Assembly (NCBI RefSeq): GCF_001050135.1
Contig: NZ_CP012040.1
Span: forward strand, 5,969,001 to 6,033,000
DNA from: Cyclobacterium amurskyense
GTDB taxonomy: Bacteria > Bacteroidota > Bacteroidia > Cytophagales > Cyclobacteriaceae
Direction of reading: 5' to 3'
Length of the DNA: 64,000 bases
Shown: positions 7,367 through 16,038 of the stretch, piece by piece
Layout of the letters: each line of letters starts with the position of its first letter
Numbering within the stretch: position 1 is the first letter of the stretch
Made by a program: the position numbers and the translations under genes
The notes under the pieces: generated by a model
What the model saw: the letters and a program-made list of their open reading frames with translations, nothing else
What the model was told of the DNA's origin: nothing
Databases searched by the model: none

Positions 7367-8788
7367 TTATTCATTGACTTTAGGCTCAGTCGCCATGCGC
7401 TTTTCACTGCTCAGGTAACTTCCCACTGCGGAGATTCCAAGAACAATAAACAGCAACAAGTCTAGACGAATTCCAAAATACATGTTAGGGATTATTCCTC
7501 CCAAAGACATTAGGAATATGGCCAGTCCACCTAAAGACAAGTAGATCATCACTGGTGAAATTTTTCTATCACTCAAAATGCCTAGTAAAATCATTGGTCC
7601 CATAATACCTGTACCTGCAAAACTTACCCTTGCAAGCAATACCAATTGATCGAAAACGATGATTGAGAAGATAAAAGCAATGGTTGAGAAAATGAATATC
7701 CCAATTTTTGTTCGCTTCATAATCACATTCTCAGCTCCTGTAAGAAGCCCTCTTAATTCTGATCCCATAGCAAAAATCATTGCATTGGTAGTAGAAAGAC
7801 CCGCCGCTATCAAACCAATAATGGCCAAAGCAGCAACCGCTTCATGCTGATCTTTCAAGAATGCATTGGCAAAGAATTCTTCACTGCTATACTCTCCATA
7901 AAGATCTGCTCCATAAAGTCCGATAAAAACAGTTGGAAGAATTACCAATATGGCAAACGCTCCCAAAGACACTGCCATCAATTTCATCGTATTCATACTT
8001 TTCATCACCACAATCCTGGTTGTGAATTGAGGTTGAGTGACAGGTATCATTAATATTGCAATAAGCGAAGCAAGTAGAAATTGCGGGGTAAGCAATCCTT
8101 TTGGTCCTGGAGTTGAAAGCAACTCTTCTTTCACGGAACCTACTTTTTCGAACATTGGACCAATACCACCAAAGTGATCTAAACAAGCCCATCCGATGAT
8201 CCAAATCACGGCTAGCAAAAGCACTCCTTGAATGGCATCACTAAAGATAATTGCCTTTAATCCTCCAATTTCACTATAGGTCAACATGATAAGCACAATC
8301 CCTAAAGACCAACCCCATGCTGGTAAAGATTGCGGAAATGCTGCATCTAGGAAAATGGCAATTCCTTGGATTTGAATCCCTACATAAGGAATCAAGAACA
8401 AAAAGGCACTTAGGAAGAAAGTATATCCCGCCAATTTATTTTCATAACATCGGGAGATTAGACCTGATACTCCTCTAAACTCCATTCCTCTGACTTTTTT
8501 ACGGATTTCATAGCCAAACCAGAGTAATACAAACACCATGGCCCCATCCGAAACAGCTAGGAAAATCCATGCACCAATTCCGTTAATCCTGAAAAAGTCA
8601 GGCATTCCCAGAAATGTAAATGTACTAAATAGTGCTGCTGCAAAAGTCAGCACTCCCAATGACAGGCCAATATTACCCCCTGCCATCATAAACTCCTCAG
8701 AAGATCTCCCTTTTTTATAAGATTTGAGAGAAGCAAAAACCAGAAGGCCTGCGTAAATCAGACCGAAAACCCATACCCAGAAAATCAT
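7367..8788 (-). CDS. Sodium:solute symporter (SSS) family transporter
   Basis: The 473-residue protein is almost entirely hydrophobic, with about 12-13 transmembrane helices. It carries SSS-type features: an N-terminal SLKSYKKGRSSEEFMMAGGNIG segment ahead of TM2, and YSEIGGLKAIIFSDAIQG, a typical SSS signature in the middle. It should import a small organic solute with sodium across the inner membrane. It is the last gene of a leftward operon for sugar or uronide breakdown, and its start overlaps the preceding small membrane gene by 4 bp. The operon suggests a sugar acid or glycoside substrate, which is inference. Confidence 0.9.
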   Translation of the reverse strand: MIFWVWVFGLIYAGLLVFASLKSYKKGRSSEEFMMAGGNIGLSLGVLTFAAALFSTFTFLGMPDFFRINGIGAWIFLAVSDGAMVFVLLWFGYEIRKKVRGMEFRGVSGLISRCYENKLAGYTFFLSAFLFLIPYVGIQIQGIAIFLDAAFPQSLPAWGWSLGIVLIMLTYSEIGGLKAIIFSDAIQGVLLLAVIWIIGWACLDHFGGIGPMFEKVGSVKEELLSTPGPKGLLTPQFLLASLIAILMIPVTQPQFTTRIVVMKSMNTMKLMAVSLGAFAILVILPTVFIGLYGADLYGEYSSEEFFANAFLKDQHEAVAALAIIGLIAAGLSTTNAMIFAMGSELRGLLTGAENVIMKRTKIGIFIFSTIAFIFSIIVFDQLVLLARVSFAGTGIMGPMILLGILSDRKISPVMIYLSLGGLAIFLMSLGGIIPNMYFGIRLDLLLFIVLGISAVGSYLSSEKRMATEPKVNE

Positions 8789-9012
8789 AAGTCTTCCTCC
8801 TCATTTTGCAAGCCTGGATGTACCCTAGTCCCAATAAAAGTAAGGACAACCAAAAGTACAGTAATTATAAAACTTGTCCATAAGCTATAAGGAATCCCCC
8901 CTAGCATTGGCTTGGACACCCCTTGTGGAATAATCAAAGGGGTATAGGTAATGATGCATAAGAAAATGGCCGCGAAGCAACATATTCTCCAGTATAGTTT
9001 CTTTTTTTCCAT
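8785..9012 (-). CDS. Small two-helix membrane protein encoded with the symporter (DUF3311-like)
   Basis: The 75-residue protein has two transmembrane helices (RICCFAAIFLCIITYTPLII and SFIITVLLVVLTFIGT) joined by a loop with GGIPYSLW. The pattern resembles DUF3311 proteins, which are often encoded immediately ahead of an SSS symporter. Its stop overlaps the symporter start as ATGA, so the two are translationally coupled. It may be an accessory subunit. Assignment to DUF3311 rests on layout and the PYSLW-type loop. Confidence 0.75.
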   Translation of the reverse strand: MEKKKLYWRICCFAAIFLCIITYTPLIIPQGVSKPMLGGIPYSLWTSFIITVLLVVLTFIGTRVHPGLQNEEEDL

Positions 9013-9087
9013 TTGAATTGGGTTTAATCTCTTTAATTGACAATATACAATTGTTGGTTGATTCTGCGCAATTATTTATTTAAAAGG

Positions 9088-9118
9088 CCAAATGGCCGGA
9101 GAAATTCCGACCATTTGG
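9088..9118 (-). terminator. Intercistronic hairpin between the SDR and symporter genes
   Basis: CCAAATGGCCGG at 9088-9099 pairs with CCGACCATTTGG at 9107-9118, with one mismatch. It lies 8 bp after the SDR stop and about 75 bp ahead of the small membrane gene. On the leftward transcript it is followed by CCTTTTAAAT, a weak U tract, so it could be a partial terminator or an mRNA-end-stabilising stem that lowers symporter expression relative to the upstream enzymes. Confidence 0.5.
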
Positions 9119-9125
9119 TATAATT

Positions 9126-9896
9126 TTAAAGTCTAGGAAGCGTCAAACCACCATCCACCATGATCACCTGACCTGTGGAATAAGGAAAATCGCCTTTAGC
9201 TAAAGCTGTAACTGCTAAACCTACATCTTCTGGCAAGCCCCACCGAGGTTGGACCATAAGGCCTTCACCGATCAATTTGTCGTATTTTTCTTTAACTCCT
9301 GAGGTCATGTCTGTTGCAATCACTCCTGGTCTGACTTCAAATACGGGAATATTGAATTCACCGAGTCTAACTGCAAATAGCTGTGTAGCCATACTCATCC
9401 CCGCTTTAGCAACACAATATTCTCCCCGATTTACGGAAGCTACTGTTGCAGAAATTGAGGAAACATTGATAATAGAACCAGCAAAATCTTCTGCTTTTCT
9501 TTTCTGCTCAATCATCCAGTTTGCAGCCAACTGTGACAAGAAATAGGCTGAATTCAGATTGGTTTTCAAAACGTAATCAAAACTCTCTTCGGTGGCTTCA
9601 AGAATATCTTTTCTTTCTTTAGGTGCCACTCCCGCATTATTGACCAAAACATTCAATCGGCCATAATGAGAATTGATCTTGGCCATAATCCCTTGCCTTT
9701 CTTCAGCACTACCCACATCTCCTCTACAATACAAGACATCTGCTCCCAAGGCTTTTAACTCCTCAAGGCTAGCGCTAGTATCTTCTTCCTTTCGCATGCC
9801 ATTGATGGCCAAGTCAAAGTTTTGCTTGGCCAAGCATTTGGCTATTCCTAATCCTATTCCTCGGGATCCCCCAGTTACTAAGGCTACTCTTTTCAT
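9126..9896 (-). CDS. Short-chain dehydrogenase/reductase (annotated in relatives as 3-ketoacyl-ACP reductase)
   Basis: The 256-residue protein is a classical SDR. TGGSRGIG (residues 8-15) binds the cofactor, NNAG lies near residue 86, a catalytic serine lies in NVSSISATVA, and YCVAK near residue 160 holds the Tyr-Lys pair. The C-terminal GQVIMVDGGLTL is typical. Such proteins are often labelled 3-ketoacyl-ACP reductase, but the operon (GH88-like hydrolase, isomerase, Gfo/Idh/MocA enzyme, symporter) points to oxidation or reduction of a sugar or keto-uronate. The substrate is inferred only. Confidence 0.9.
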   Translation of the reverse strand: MKRVALVTGGSRGIGLGIAKCLAKQNFDLAINGMRKEEDTSASLEELKALGADVLYCRGDVGSAEERQGIMAKINSHYGRLNVLVNNAGVAPKERKDILEATEESFDYVLKTNLNSAYFLSQLAANWMIEQKRKAEDFAGSIINVSSISATVASVNRGEYCVAKAGMSMATQLFAVRLGEFNIPVFEVRPGVIATDMTSGVKEKYDKLIGEGLMVQPRWGLPEDVGLAVTALAKGDFPYSTGQVIMVDGGLTLPRL

Positions 9897-9908
9897 GGGT
9901 TTATCAAT

Positions 9909-11051
9909 TTATAGTTCAGGGATGTCCAACCAGGTTCTTTTCTCCCAGCTTTCCAATCCTTTTTCAGCCAATTGAACACCTTTGGCTCCTTCTTTCATGT
10001 CCCAAGGGAAAGGTGAATCGGTTACAATGTGTTTTAGGAACATCTCCCACTGTACCTTAAAGGCATTATCCATTGGTTCTTGTTCAGGAACTTTGGCCCA
10101 TCCTTCATAAAACTCTATCGGTTGAGCGATATCAGGATTCCAAACAGGTTTAGGCGTATTGCCATAATGCTGAATATAGCACTCTCTAAGCCCGGCTACT
10201 GCTGAACCTTTGGTACCGTCCACTTGGATAGTAAGTAGATCATCTCTTCTCACCCTAACAGTCCATGATGAATTGAACTGGGCAATTACTCCTCCTTCTA
10301 ATTCAAAGGTAGCATAGGCAGCATCATCTGCAGTACACTTGTAAGGCTTGCCTTGCTCATCTACACGCTCCTTAATATGGGTAGCGCCTAAGCAAGATAC
10401 CGCTTTCACTTTACCAAAGATATTGTCAAGAACATATCTCCAATGGCAAAGCATATCTACAATGATACCACCATCATCTTCTTTACGGTAGTTCCAAGAT
10501 GGTCTTTGACCAGGTACTGAATGTCCTTCAAATACCCAATAACCAAATTCTCCTCTTACAGAAAGAATCTCTCCAAAGAAACCATTTTCAATTAGCCTTT
10601 GTAGCTTTCTTAAACCTGGCAACCACAATTTATCCTGTACTACACCATTTTTCACACCTGCTTTTTGACAGATATCGTGCAATTCTAATGCTGTTTCTGT
10701 ATCTACAGCAACAGGTTTTTCACAATAAATATGTTTACCGGCTTTTACGGCTTGCTTTACTGCATCGGCTCTTCTGCCAGTGGTTTGAGCATCAAAGTAA
10801 ACACTGTACTGGTCATCATTCATGACACTGTCCAAATCAGTAGTGTACTTGGTCACGCCAGAACGCTTGCACAAAGCCTTCAATTTTGCCTCATTTCTAC
10901 CTACCAAAATTGGGTCAGGCATGATGATATCACCATTGTCAAGCTTTACACCACCTTGTTTGATAATTTCTGCGATGCTGCGCATCAAATGTTGATTGGT
11001 ACCCATCCTTCCGGTGACACCGTTCATGATAATTCCTACTTTGTGTTCCAT
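9909..11051 (-). CDS. Gfo/Idh/MocA-family oxidoreductase of the catabolic operon
   Basis: The 380-residue protein has the Rossmann start KVGIIMNGVTGRMGTNQHL. HIYCEKPVAVD carries the conserved lysine near residue 103. GGIIVDMLCHWRYV provides the aspartate and histidine usual in the active site. It has an extra N-terminal loop compared with the enzyme at 5799-6803, and is longer by 46 residues. It lies 12 bp after the isomerase gene in the same direction and 12 bp before the SDR, so the three are surely co-transcribed. It probably handles an intermediate released by the GH88-like enzyme. Confidence 0.9.
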   Translation of the reverse strand: MEHKVGIIMNGVTGRMGTNQHLMRSIAEIIKQGGVKLDNGDIIMPDPILVGRNEAKLKALCKRSGVTKYTTDLDSVMNDDQYSVYFDAQTTGRRADAVKQAVKAGKHIYCEKPVAVDTETALELHDICQKAGVKNGVVQDKLWLPGLRKLQRLIENGFFGEILSVRGEFGYWVFEGHSVPGQRPSWNYRKEDDGGIIVDMLCHWRYVLDNIFGKVKAVSCLGATHIKERVDEQGKPYKCTADDAAYATFELEGGVIAQFNSSWTVRVRRDDLLTIQVDGTKGSAVAGLRECYIQHYGNTPKPVWNPDIAQPIEFYEGWAKVPEQEPMDNAFKVQWEMFLKHIVTDSPFPWDMKEGAKGVQLAEKGLESWEKRTWLDIPEL

Positions 11052-11063
11052 TTCTATATTTTT

Positions 11064-11894
11064 TTAACTCTTATAATAACTTTCAACAATCTTATCCAAA
11101 AACTCCTTCTGATCTCCAGCCCAATGTCTGTCAGAGAAAATTTCCACTTCATTAAACCCAGAAAATCCAGCTTCCTCAGCCCATCCTCGGATAGTAGGGA
11201 TGTCTATACAACCTTCTCCCATAAGTCCCCTGTCATTGAGGAAATCTACTGTAGGGCACATCCAGTCACAAATATGAAAAGCATAAAGGTTTCCCTTGCG
11301 ACCACACCTTAGCAGCTCCTCTCTTAAATCAGGATCCCACCATAAATGATAAACATCTGCCGCTACACCAACGTGATCCGAGCCTATGGCTTCCGCCATT
11401 TCATTGGCCTGTCGCATGGTATTGACCGCAGATCGGGTGTCTGCATACATAGGATGCAATGGTTCGATTGCCAGTTTTACTCCATGTTCAATTGCAAAAG
11501 GCAATACTTTTTCAATCCCCTCTTTTATTTGCTCCCGTGATTTCACTAAAGACTGACCAGGATCAGCTCCACATACCAATACAATCATTGGCGCACCTAA
11601 AGCAGCAGCTTCCTCTATGGCCTTATAATTATCTTGAATAGCTTGATCTCGGGTCCTTGAAGACACTGAAGGAAAAAACCCTCCCCTTACCAGCGATACA
11701 ATTTCCAATCCATGGCTTCTTAGTCTCTCTCCAGAAGCTACTATATCTCTACCTCCAAGGTATTGACGCCATACTGAGATACCTTTTACTCCTACCCTTT
11801 CGTAGTTTTCAGCGGCTTCTTCCAAGCTCCATGGCTTGGTAGTAATGGTGTGAATACAGAGTTTACTAAGGTCTTTTATAGGTTTTACACTCAT
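11064..11894 (-). CDS. Sugar phosphate isomerase/epimerase-like TIM barrel (AP endonuclease 2 fold)
   Basis: I chose the ATG at 11894, which overlaps the upstream hydrolase stop as ATGA; a TTG at 11903 would add three residues. The product of about 276 residues has the xylose-isomerase-like barrel. LAIEPLHP carries the first metal-binding glutamate, VGVAADVYHLWWDPDL the aspartate and histidine, and GFNEVEIFSDR the last glutamate. Members convert keto and aldo sugars or epimerise them with a divalent metal. Its place between a GH88-like hydrolase and a Gfo/Idh/MocA dehydrogenase suits the second step of sugar breakdown. Confidence 0.88.
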   Translation of the reverse strand: MSVKPIKDLSKLCIHTITTKPWSLEEAAENYERVGVKGISVWRQYLGGRDIVASGERLRSHGLEIVSLVRGGFFPSVSSRTRDQAIQDNYKAIEEAAALGAPMIVLVCGADPGQSLVKSREQIKEGIEKVLPFAIEHGVKLAIEPLHPMYADTRSAVNTMRQANEMAEAIGSDHVGVAADVYHLWWDPDLREELLRCGRKGNLYAFHICDWMCPTVDFLNDRGLMGEGCIDIPTIRGWAEEAGFSGFNEVEIFSDRHWAGDQKEFLDKIVESYYKS

Positions 11895-13273
11895 GACAGG
11901 CAATTAAAGAAAGTATAATAAGTATCCTTATCGATGATTCGTTGTACATACAATGCCAGTTCTCGTGCGTGGTAGTCTCCCCACATACTGGATTCATTGC
12001 AAGCTATTTTTTGACCTGCAGGCACATTGTCCCACCCATTTGGTTCATGATAAATGGAATGAAGAATCAAACCCTGATGGTTTTTATCTGTGCTTAAGTA
12101 AGGCTCGTCCAATAATGTTTTCAACACAGTAAGGCCTGCCTGCCAATATTTTTCACCTTTGGCGGCGTCACCACTTTTCTTCAAATAATGACCTAGTCTC
12201 AATAAGCCCTGTGCACCAATTGCTGCTGCAGAACTATCCACTGGTTCAAAGTCATTATAAGGATCCGCTGGGCGAGACAAGTAATCTCCTAATTTGTGAA
12301 GATTAGGTGCTCCTGTATCCCAGTAAGGGATTCCATCTGTTGGTGTGTGTTCGATATAAAAATCGCAAGAGGCAGTAGCCGCTTTTAACAAAAAGGCTTT
12401 GATTTCCGCTGGATCTCCAAAAGCTTTAAGAGACGCATCGGAAAGCGTTTCAATGTATTCTAACTCCTCTGCAAAACCACACATGGCCCAAGCTAGACCA
12501 CGAGTCCAGGTAGAAAAGCCAGTATAACCTTGTTGTGAATTAGGGCAACGATAGTTACCATCATTGGTGTTGAAAACACTTTCATGTGCAGTTCTACCCC
12601 AAAGGTCATACCTATCTCTTCCCTCTCCATAGTATACAGAGTAATCCGCAGTAGCTTTGGCATGCTGCAATCCTCTTACCAATAGATTTACTTTTTTGTC
12701 ATTTTCTTCCTGAAGAACGTGTCCTAGGCTATGACTTAGCATAAGGATTCTCACCGTACGGATTGTGTCAACAAAAAGTGAATGTGGTCCATTAAAGGAA
12801 TACATAAATCCGCCGTCTTTGATAGGGGACCACCTACTGGCTTGAACAGCACCGGAAATCTTTAATGCCAATTCATAATAATTCTTTTCCCATTCCACAT
12901 AAGGGATTTTTTCTTCAACCATTAATCTCAACAGGTTGCCATAGGTGCTGACATTATTGAAACCATGATCGTGAACCCCAGTATGACTAATATGAGGTGC
13001 CATGTACTGATGTGTTTTTAATTTCCCTTTTTCCAGGAAACTTTTCTCACCAGTAGCATCAAATTGTAAAATGGAAGACCCAAATTGAAAGCCCTGTGTC
13101 CATTCGGTCCATCCGCGGGTTGCATACTTTCCATCAACAGTAAAAACTGGTGAACCTTGATTTTGGGGATATTCCTTTTCAATTGCGGAGATTTTCTCAG
13201 CAGAAAGTTGCCAAAATTTATCCAAAGCCGATTTTAGATCTTTAGCTTGAATTTCAGAATCAATTGCAATCAT
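11891..13273 (-). CDS. GH88-like glycoside hydrolase (unsaturated glucuronyl hydrolase family)
   Basis: The 460-residue protein is an alpha/alpha-barrel. HDHGFNNVSTYGNLLRL matches the segment that bears the first catalytic aspartate of GH88. SLFVDTIRTVRILML matches the second, and STWTRGLAWAMCGFAEE the later conserved TWxRGxAW motif. No signal peptide is present, so it acts in the cytoplasm on imported oligosaccharides. GH88 enzymes release 4-deoxy-unsaturated uronic acids made by polysaccharide lyases. No lyase lies in this window, so the source polymer is unknown. It is the first enzyme gene after the AraC regulator, 153 bp downstream. Confidence 0.85.
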   Translation of the reverse strand: MIAIDSEIQAKDLKSALDKFWQLSAEKISAIEKEYPQNQGSPVFTVDGKYATRGWTEWTQGFQFGSSILQFDATGEKSFLEKGKLKTHQYMAPHISHTGVHDHGFNNVSTYGNLLRLMVEEKIPYVEWEKNYYELALKISGAVQASRWSPIKDGGFMYSFNGPHSLFVDTIRTVRILMLSHSLGHVLQEENDKKVNLLVRGLQHAKATADYSVYYGEGRDRYDLWGRTAHESVFNTNDGNYRCPNSQQGYTGFSTWTRGLAWAMCGFAEELEYIETLSDASLKAFGDPAEIKAFLLKAATASCDFYIEHTPTDGIPYWDTGAPNLHKLGDYLSRPADPYNDFEPVDSSAAAIGAQGLLRLGHYLKKSGDAAKGEKYWQAGLTVLKTLLDEPYLSTDKNHQGLILHSIYHEPNGWDNVPAGQKIACNESSMWGDYHARELALYVQRIIDKDTYYTFFNCLS

Positions 13274-13426
13274 AAATTTTATGGGTTTAAGTTTATTTTG
13301 GAATTGAGATTTCCACCCTTAATATTCAGAAGTATTAACTGAATTTCAGATGGTCAAACCATGCACTTTTTGTTTAAGATGATAAAGATATCTCAAATTT
13401 TACCAAATATAAAGGTATTATTCTAT

Positions 13427-14344
13427 CTATTGCTGGTACTTTTCGTTTTCTAAGCATCTAAACGTTGATGGGGAAACGCCTGTTTTCTTTTTGAAAATTC
13501 TGCTAAAATAGGAAGGGTCTTGGTAATTCAATTGGTAGGCAATTTCCTTATTTGACAGGTCTGTATAGATAAGATATCTCTTAGCCTGAAGCATCAAACG
13601 CTCCAAAATCACCTCTCCTGCGGTCATACCCGTTATTTTCTTCACATGTTTATTTAAAATGCTCGGTGTAAGTTTCATCATTTCTGCATAGTCCTGAACC
13701 TGATGCACTTGTCTAAACTTGTGCTCAACCAATGCATTAAATTGTTGAACAAGGGAAAAATCCGGATCTAAAGTATTGTTTTTATCTGCAAAGTACCTAA
13801 GGTAATACTGTTTGCATTTTATCAGAAATATCTGGAGGTAATTGTTCAGAATGGCAGTAGTAAAACTATTCCATTTTCTGTACTCCTTACTAATGACTTC
13901 AATTAAATCAATCAGGTCTTTGAAGTCCACTGAATTTAAATTGAGAATGGGTACTAATGTTGGATTATTAAAGTAAGGAAGTTGAAAAAGAAACTCTTCA
14001 TTCTTGGTATCTAAGGCATAAAATTCTCTGGAAAAGACCATTAGATAACCATGGTAATCATTTTCCCGACTAATTTTATGCACCTGACCCGGAGAAAGGA
14101 AATGTACACTTTGAGAATGAATAGGATGGGCATTAAAATCAATCTCATGCTTTCCAGCCCCATTTACAAACACACAAATTTCGTAATATTTATGCCTATG
14201 CGGCCTATCCGTTTCATGAGGATAGGTTCTGTTTTGGATGGTTTTCCCTTGTACCTCATATATCTGGAATGCCCTCTTGTTGGTTATTTCGGGCATTTCA
14301 TACGTTTTGATGGGTTCTTGCATGTCAATCCTTCTATTAAACAT
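13427..14344 (-). CDS. AraC-family transcriptional regulator with N-terminal cupin domain
   Basis: The 305-residue protein has an N-terminal sugar-sensing cupin (RPHRHKYYEICVFVNGAGKHE, residues about 45-70). A C-terminal double helix-turn-helix includes YAEMMKLTPSILNKHVKKI and IAYQLNYQDPSYFSRIFKKK. It is encoded immediately upstream of the uronide operon in the same direction and is the obvious local activator. An alternative ATG at 14323 would start at MQEP. The ligand is presumably a breakdown sugar of the operon, by inference. Confidence 0.9.
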   Translation of the reverse strand: MFNRRIDMQEPIKTYEMPEITNKRAFQIYEVQGKTIQNRTYPHETDRPHRHKYYEICVFVNGAGKHEIDFNAHPIHSQSVHFLSPGQVHKISRENDYHGYLMVFSREFYALDTKNEEFLFQLPYFNNPTLVPILNLNSVDFKDLIDLIEVISKEYRKWNSFTTAILNNYLQIFLIKCKQYYLRYFADKNNTLDPDFSLVQQFNALVEHKFRQVHQVQDYAEMMKLTPSILNKHVKKITGMTAGEVILERLMLQAKRYLIYTDLSNKEIAYQLNYQDPSYFSRIFKKKTGVSPSTFRCLENEKYQQ

Positions 14345-14508
14345 CCAAGTTAATCAAAATAATAAAATCAACCTTTCAAAATCGACAATAAAACCCTAAA
14401 AACAAGAATACAAATTACCGTTTTAACAATTAATTATCAATAAATTTAATTATAATGTAAATTTTAGAAATATTTATTACCATATTTTTAAAATTAAAGG
14501 ATAAATAC

Positions 14509-14516
14509 TACCTTTG
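14509..14516 (+). promoter_or_regulatory. -7 element (TACCTTTG) of the tRNA-like gene
   Basis: TACCTTTG fits the Bacteroidetes TAnnTTTG consensus and lies about 65 bp ahead of the tRNA-like RNA. The tRNA-Asp gene has the identical octamer at 38145-38152 with a similar spacing. No convincing TTG -33 box is seen at the expected distance here. Confidence 0.6.
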
Positions 14517-14581
14517 AAATATCAAATAAAGACAAAAGGTCTTTGGTCAATAAAAGTCAAGTATTTATTGATGATATATAC

Positions 14582-14705
14582 TGTAGGATGATGAAACTGG
14601 CAGACATGCCCTCCTGTCTCGAGGGTGGAGATCACAGAATAAAGAAAATAGCGAGCTCGTATTTTTCCTAACTGCTCCGTGGAGGTTCGACTCCTTCTCC
14701 TACAG
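14582..14705 (+). tRNA. Leucine-type class II tRNA-like RNA with GUC anticodon and an extra-long variable region
   Basis: TGTAGGA (14582-14588) pairs with TCCTACA (14698-14704) as the acceptor stem, with G14705 as discriminator and no encoded CCA. The D arm (ATG, AAACTGGCAGA, CAT) has the three-pair stem and loop typical of tRNA-Leu. The anticodon stem CCCTC/GAGGG closes the loop CTGTCTC, which reads GUC at 14616-14618, the Asp anticodon, with an unusual U at 37. The T arm is GGAGG-TTCGACT-CCTTC. About 55 nt separate the anticodon and T arms, closed by GGAG/CTCC with an inner AAAATA/TATTTT stem. A promoter and a strong terminator frame it, so it is probably expressed. Whether it is charged or decodes is unknown. 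Confidence 0.75.
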
Positions 14706-14736
14706 CAGGTTATTTTGGGTTTATTGTTAATTGACT

Positions 14737-14769
14737 AAAGCTATGAAATTTTGTTTCATAGCTTTTTTT
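14737..14769 (+). terminator. Intrinsic terminator of the tRNA-like RNA
   Basis: AAAGCTATGAAA and TTTCATAGCTTT form a perfect stem with a 4-nt loop, followed by a run of T. It lies about 30 bp after the tRNA-like 3' end. Confidence 0.88.
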
Positions 14770-14851
14770 GTTTAAATAGGCCTTCCCACCAATTTAAGCC
14801 ACACATTTTAATAGTTCATTTGGGCTTTTCATAAAAAAATATACTTATAAA

Positions 14852-14886
14852 ATAAAAAAGCAGGAGAAGATCTCCTGCTTTTTATT
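14852..14886. terminator. Bidirectional terminator before the DUF3078 gene end
   Basis: AGCAGGAGA and TCTCCTGCT form a 9-bp stem with an A-run on the left and a T-run on the right, so it can stop transcription in both directions. It lies about 100 bp past the stop of the leftward DUF3078 gene. Confidence 0.85.
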
Positions 14887-14986
14887 TTGAAAACTAAACC
14901 AACTATTATTTAACTACCATAATACAAACAAAATTAACAATAACTGATTAAAAACCAAATTTACAAGATAAAATCTAATCAATTAT

Positions 14987-15895
14987 CTATTTTTTGTTAC
15001 CTACTTTATACAATATGCCTAATGCCAATCCCTGGCTATATTGTATTCCCGGATCCTGATCGATATCATAAAGGGAAATTCCTGTAAGGGTCACATTGAT
15101 AATGTTTGAAATTTTGGCAGTAAGTGTTAGGTCCAGTCTATGATCAATATTTTTCATTGAAAGGGTCTCATAGTTTGCAAACATTGTATACCTAGATTTA
15201 AGGTTTAAGTTTTCGGAAAGATCTTTATCCAAACTAGCAAAAACCTGCATTGCCAACCATTCTATTCTTACGGTCTCACCTGGCAATACGCCATAATTGG
15301 AAGGAACATTGTTTATAATCTGATTATCACTTACAAAGGTAAACCTTGGAGAGAAGGGGCCAATCCTTAAGAAGAACTCCTTACTTGGTTTAAATTCAAA
15401 GCCAAGAGAAGATGTCAAATAGCCAGGAGCCATAAATTTGGAAATCAAGGATTGCGTACCATCCTCATTGTATTTGTAACCTTCGGCAAATTGGGAAAGG
15501 TAATTTACAGAAAAGTAACTGGACCATTTTTTACTCAATTGGTAACCTAATTTTGAATCCAAGAATATTCTATCATTGGATTTCCTTGTACCTTCACCTT
15601 CATTGCGAACAATACCAAAGAGAAGCTCCAATTCATTGTCCCAAGAGATTTTATCCTTTTGGTAAAGTGCTTTCCCGGCAATGATGCTACCGAAAGCTAC
15701 AGAGTTTACCCCTCCTGATTTCCAATTGCCACTAAATCCAGCCTGATTAAAATTTAAACCAGCACTAAATTCAGATTGCCAATAGGAGGTATCAACAGGT
15801 GTTTGTGCTTGCTCCTGAGAATCTGAAACCACTTGGGCCGTGACAACATTCAATGCCACCACAAATACCAATAAGGTCAATAGAAAATTTTTCAT
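14987..15895 (-). CDS. DUF3078 outer-membrane-like protein
   Basis: The 302-residue protein has a signal peptide (FLLTLLVFVVALNVVTAQ). The DUF3078 domain begins at about residue 38 with WQSEFSAGLNFNQAGFSGNWKSGG and continues as regular amphipathic strands to the C-terminus, as expected for an outer-membrane beta-barrel. The end (ALGILYKVGNK) has a terminal-strand pattern. The function of the family is unknown. The gene is a single unit with its own terminator, and neighbours give no further clue. Confidence 0.88.
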   Translation of the reverse strand: MKNFLLTLLVFVVALNVVTAQVVSDSQEQAQTPVDTSYWQSEFSAGLNFNQAGFSGNWKSGGVNSVAFGSIIAGKALYQKDKISWDNELELLFGIVRNEGEGTRKSNDRIFLDSKLGYQLSKKWSSYFSVNYLSQFAEGYKYNEDGTQSLISKFMAPGYLTSSLGFEFKPSKEFFLRIGPFSPRFTFVSDNQIINNVPSNYGVLPGETVRIEWLAMQVFASLDKDLSENLNLKSRYTMFANYETLSMKNIDHRLDLTLTAKISNIINVTLTGISLYDIDQDPGIQYSQGLALGILYKVGNKK

Positions 15896-16038
15896 GAGAT
15901 GTGTTTTATTAAATTAATTTTTGTGTGATTTATTCTAAAATTTTTCCAGATTTAACTATTAATTTAAAGTAGATTCTTTCCTAATTGAAGGCAAAATAAA
16001 TTTAAATTAATTCGAAAATCAAAACGAAGCGCAAATCT

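Noticed and set aside
14582..14705. Interpretation as an ordinary tRNA-Leu with a group I intron
   Set aside because: Known tRNA-Leu group I introns interrupt the anticodon loop. Here the anticodon arm is continuous, the extra sequence is in the variable region, and it is far too short for a group I intron.
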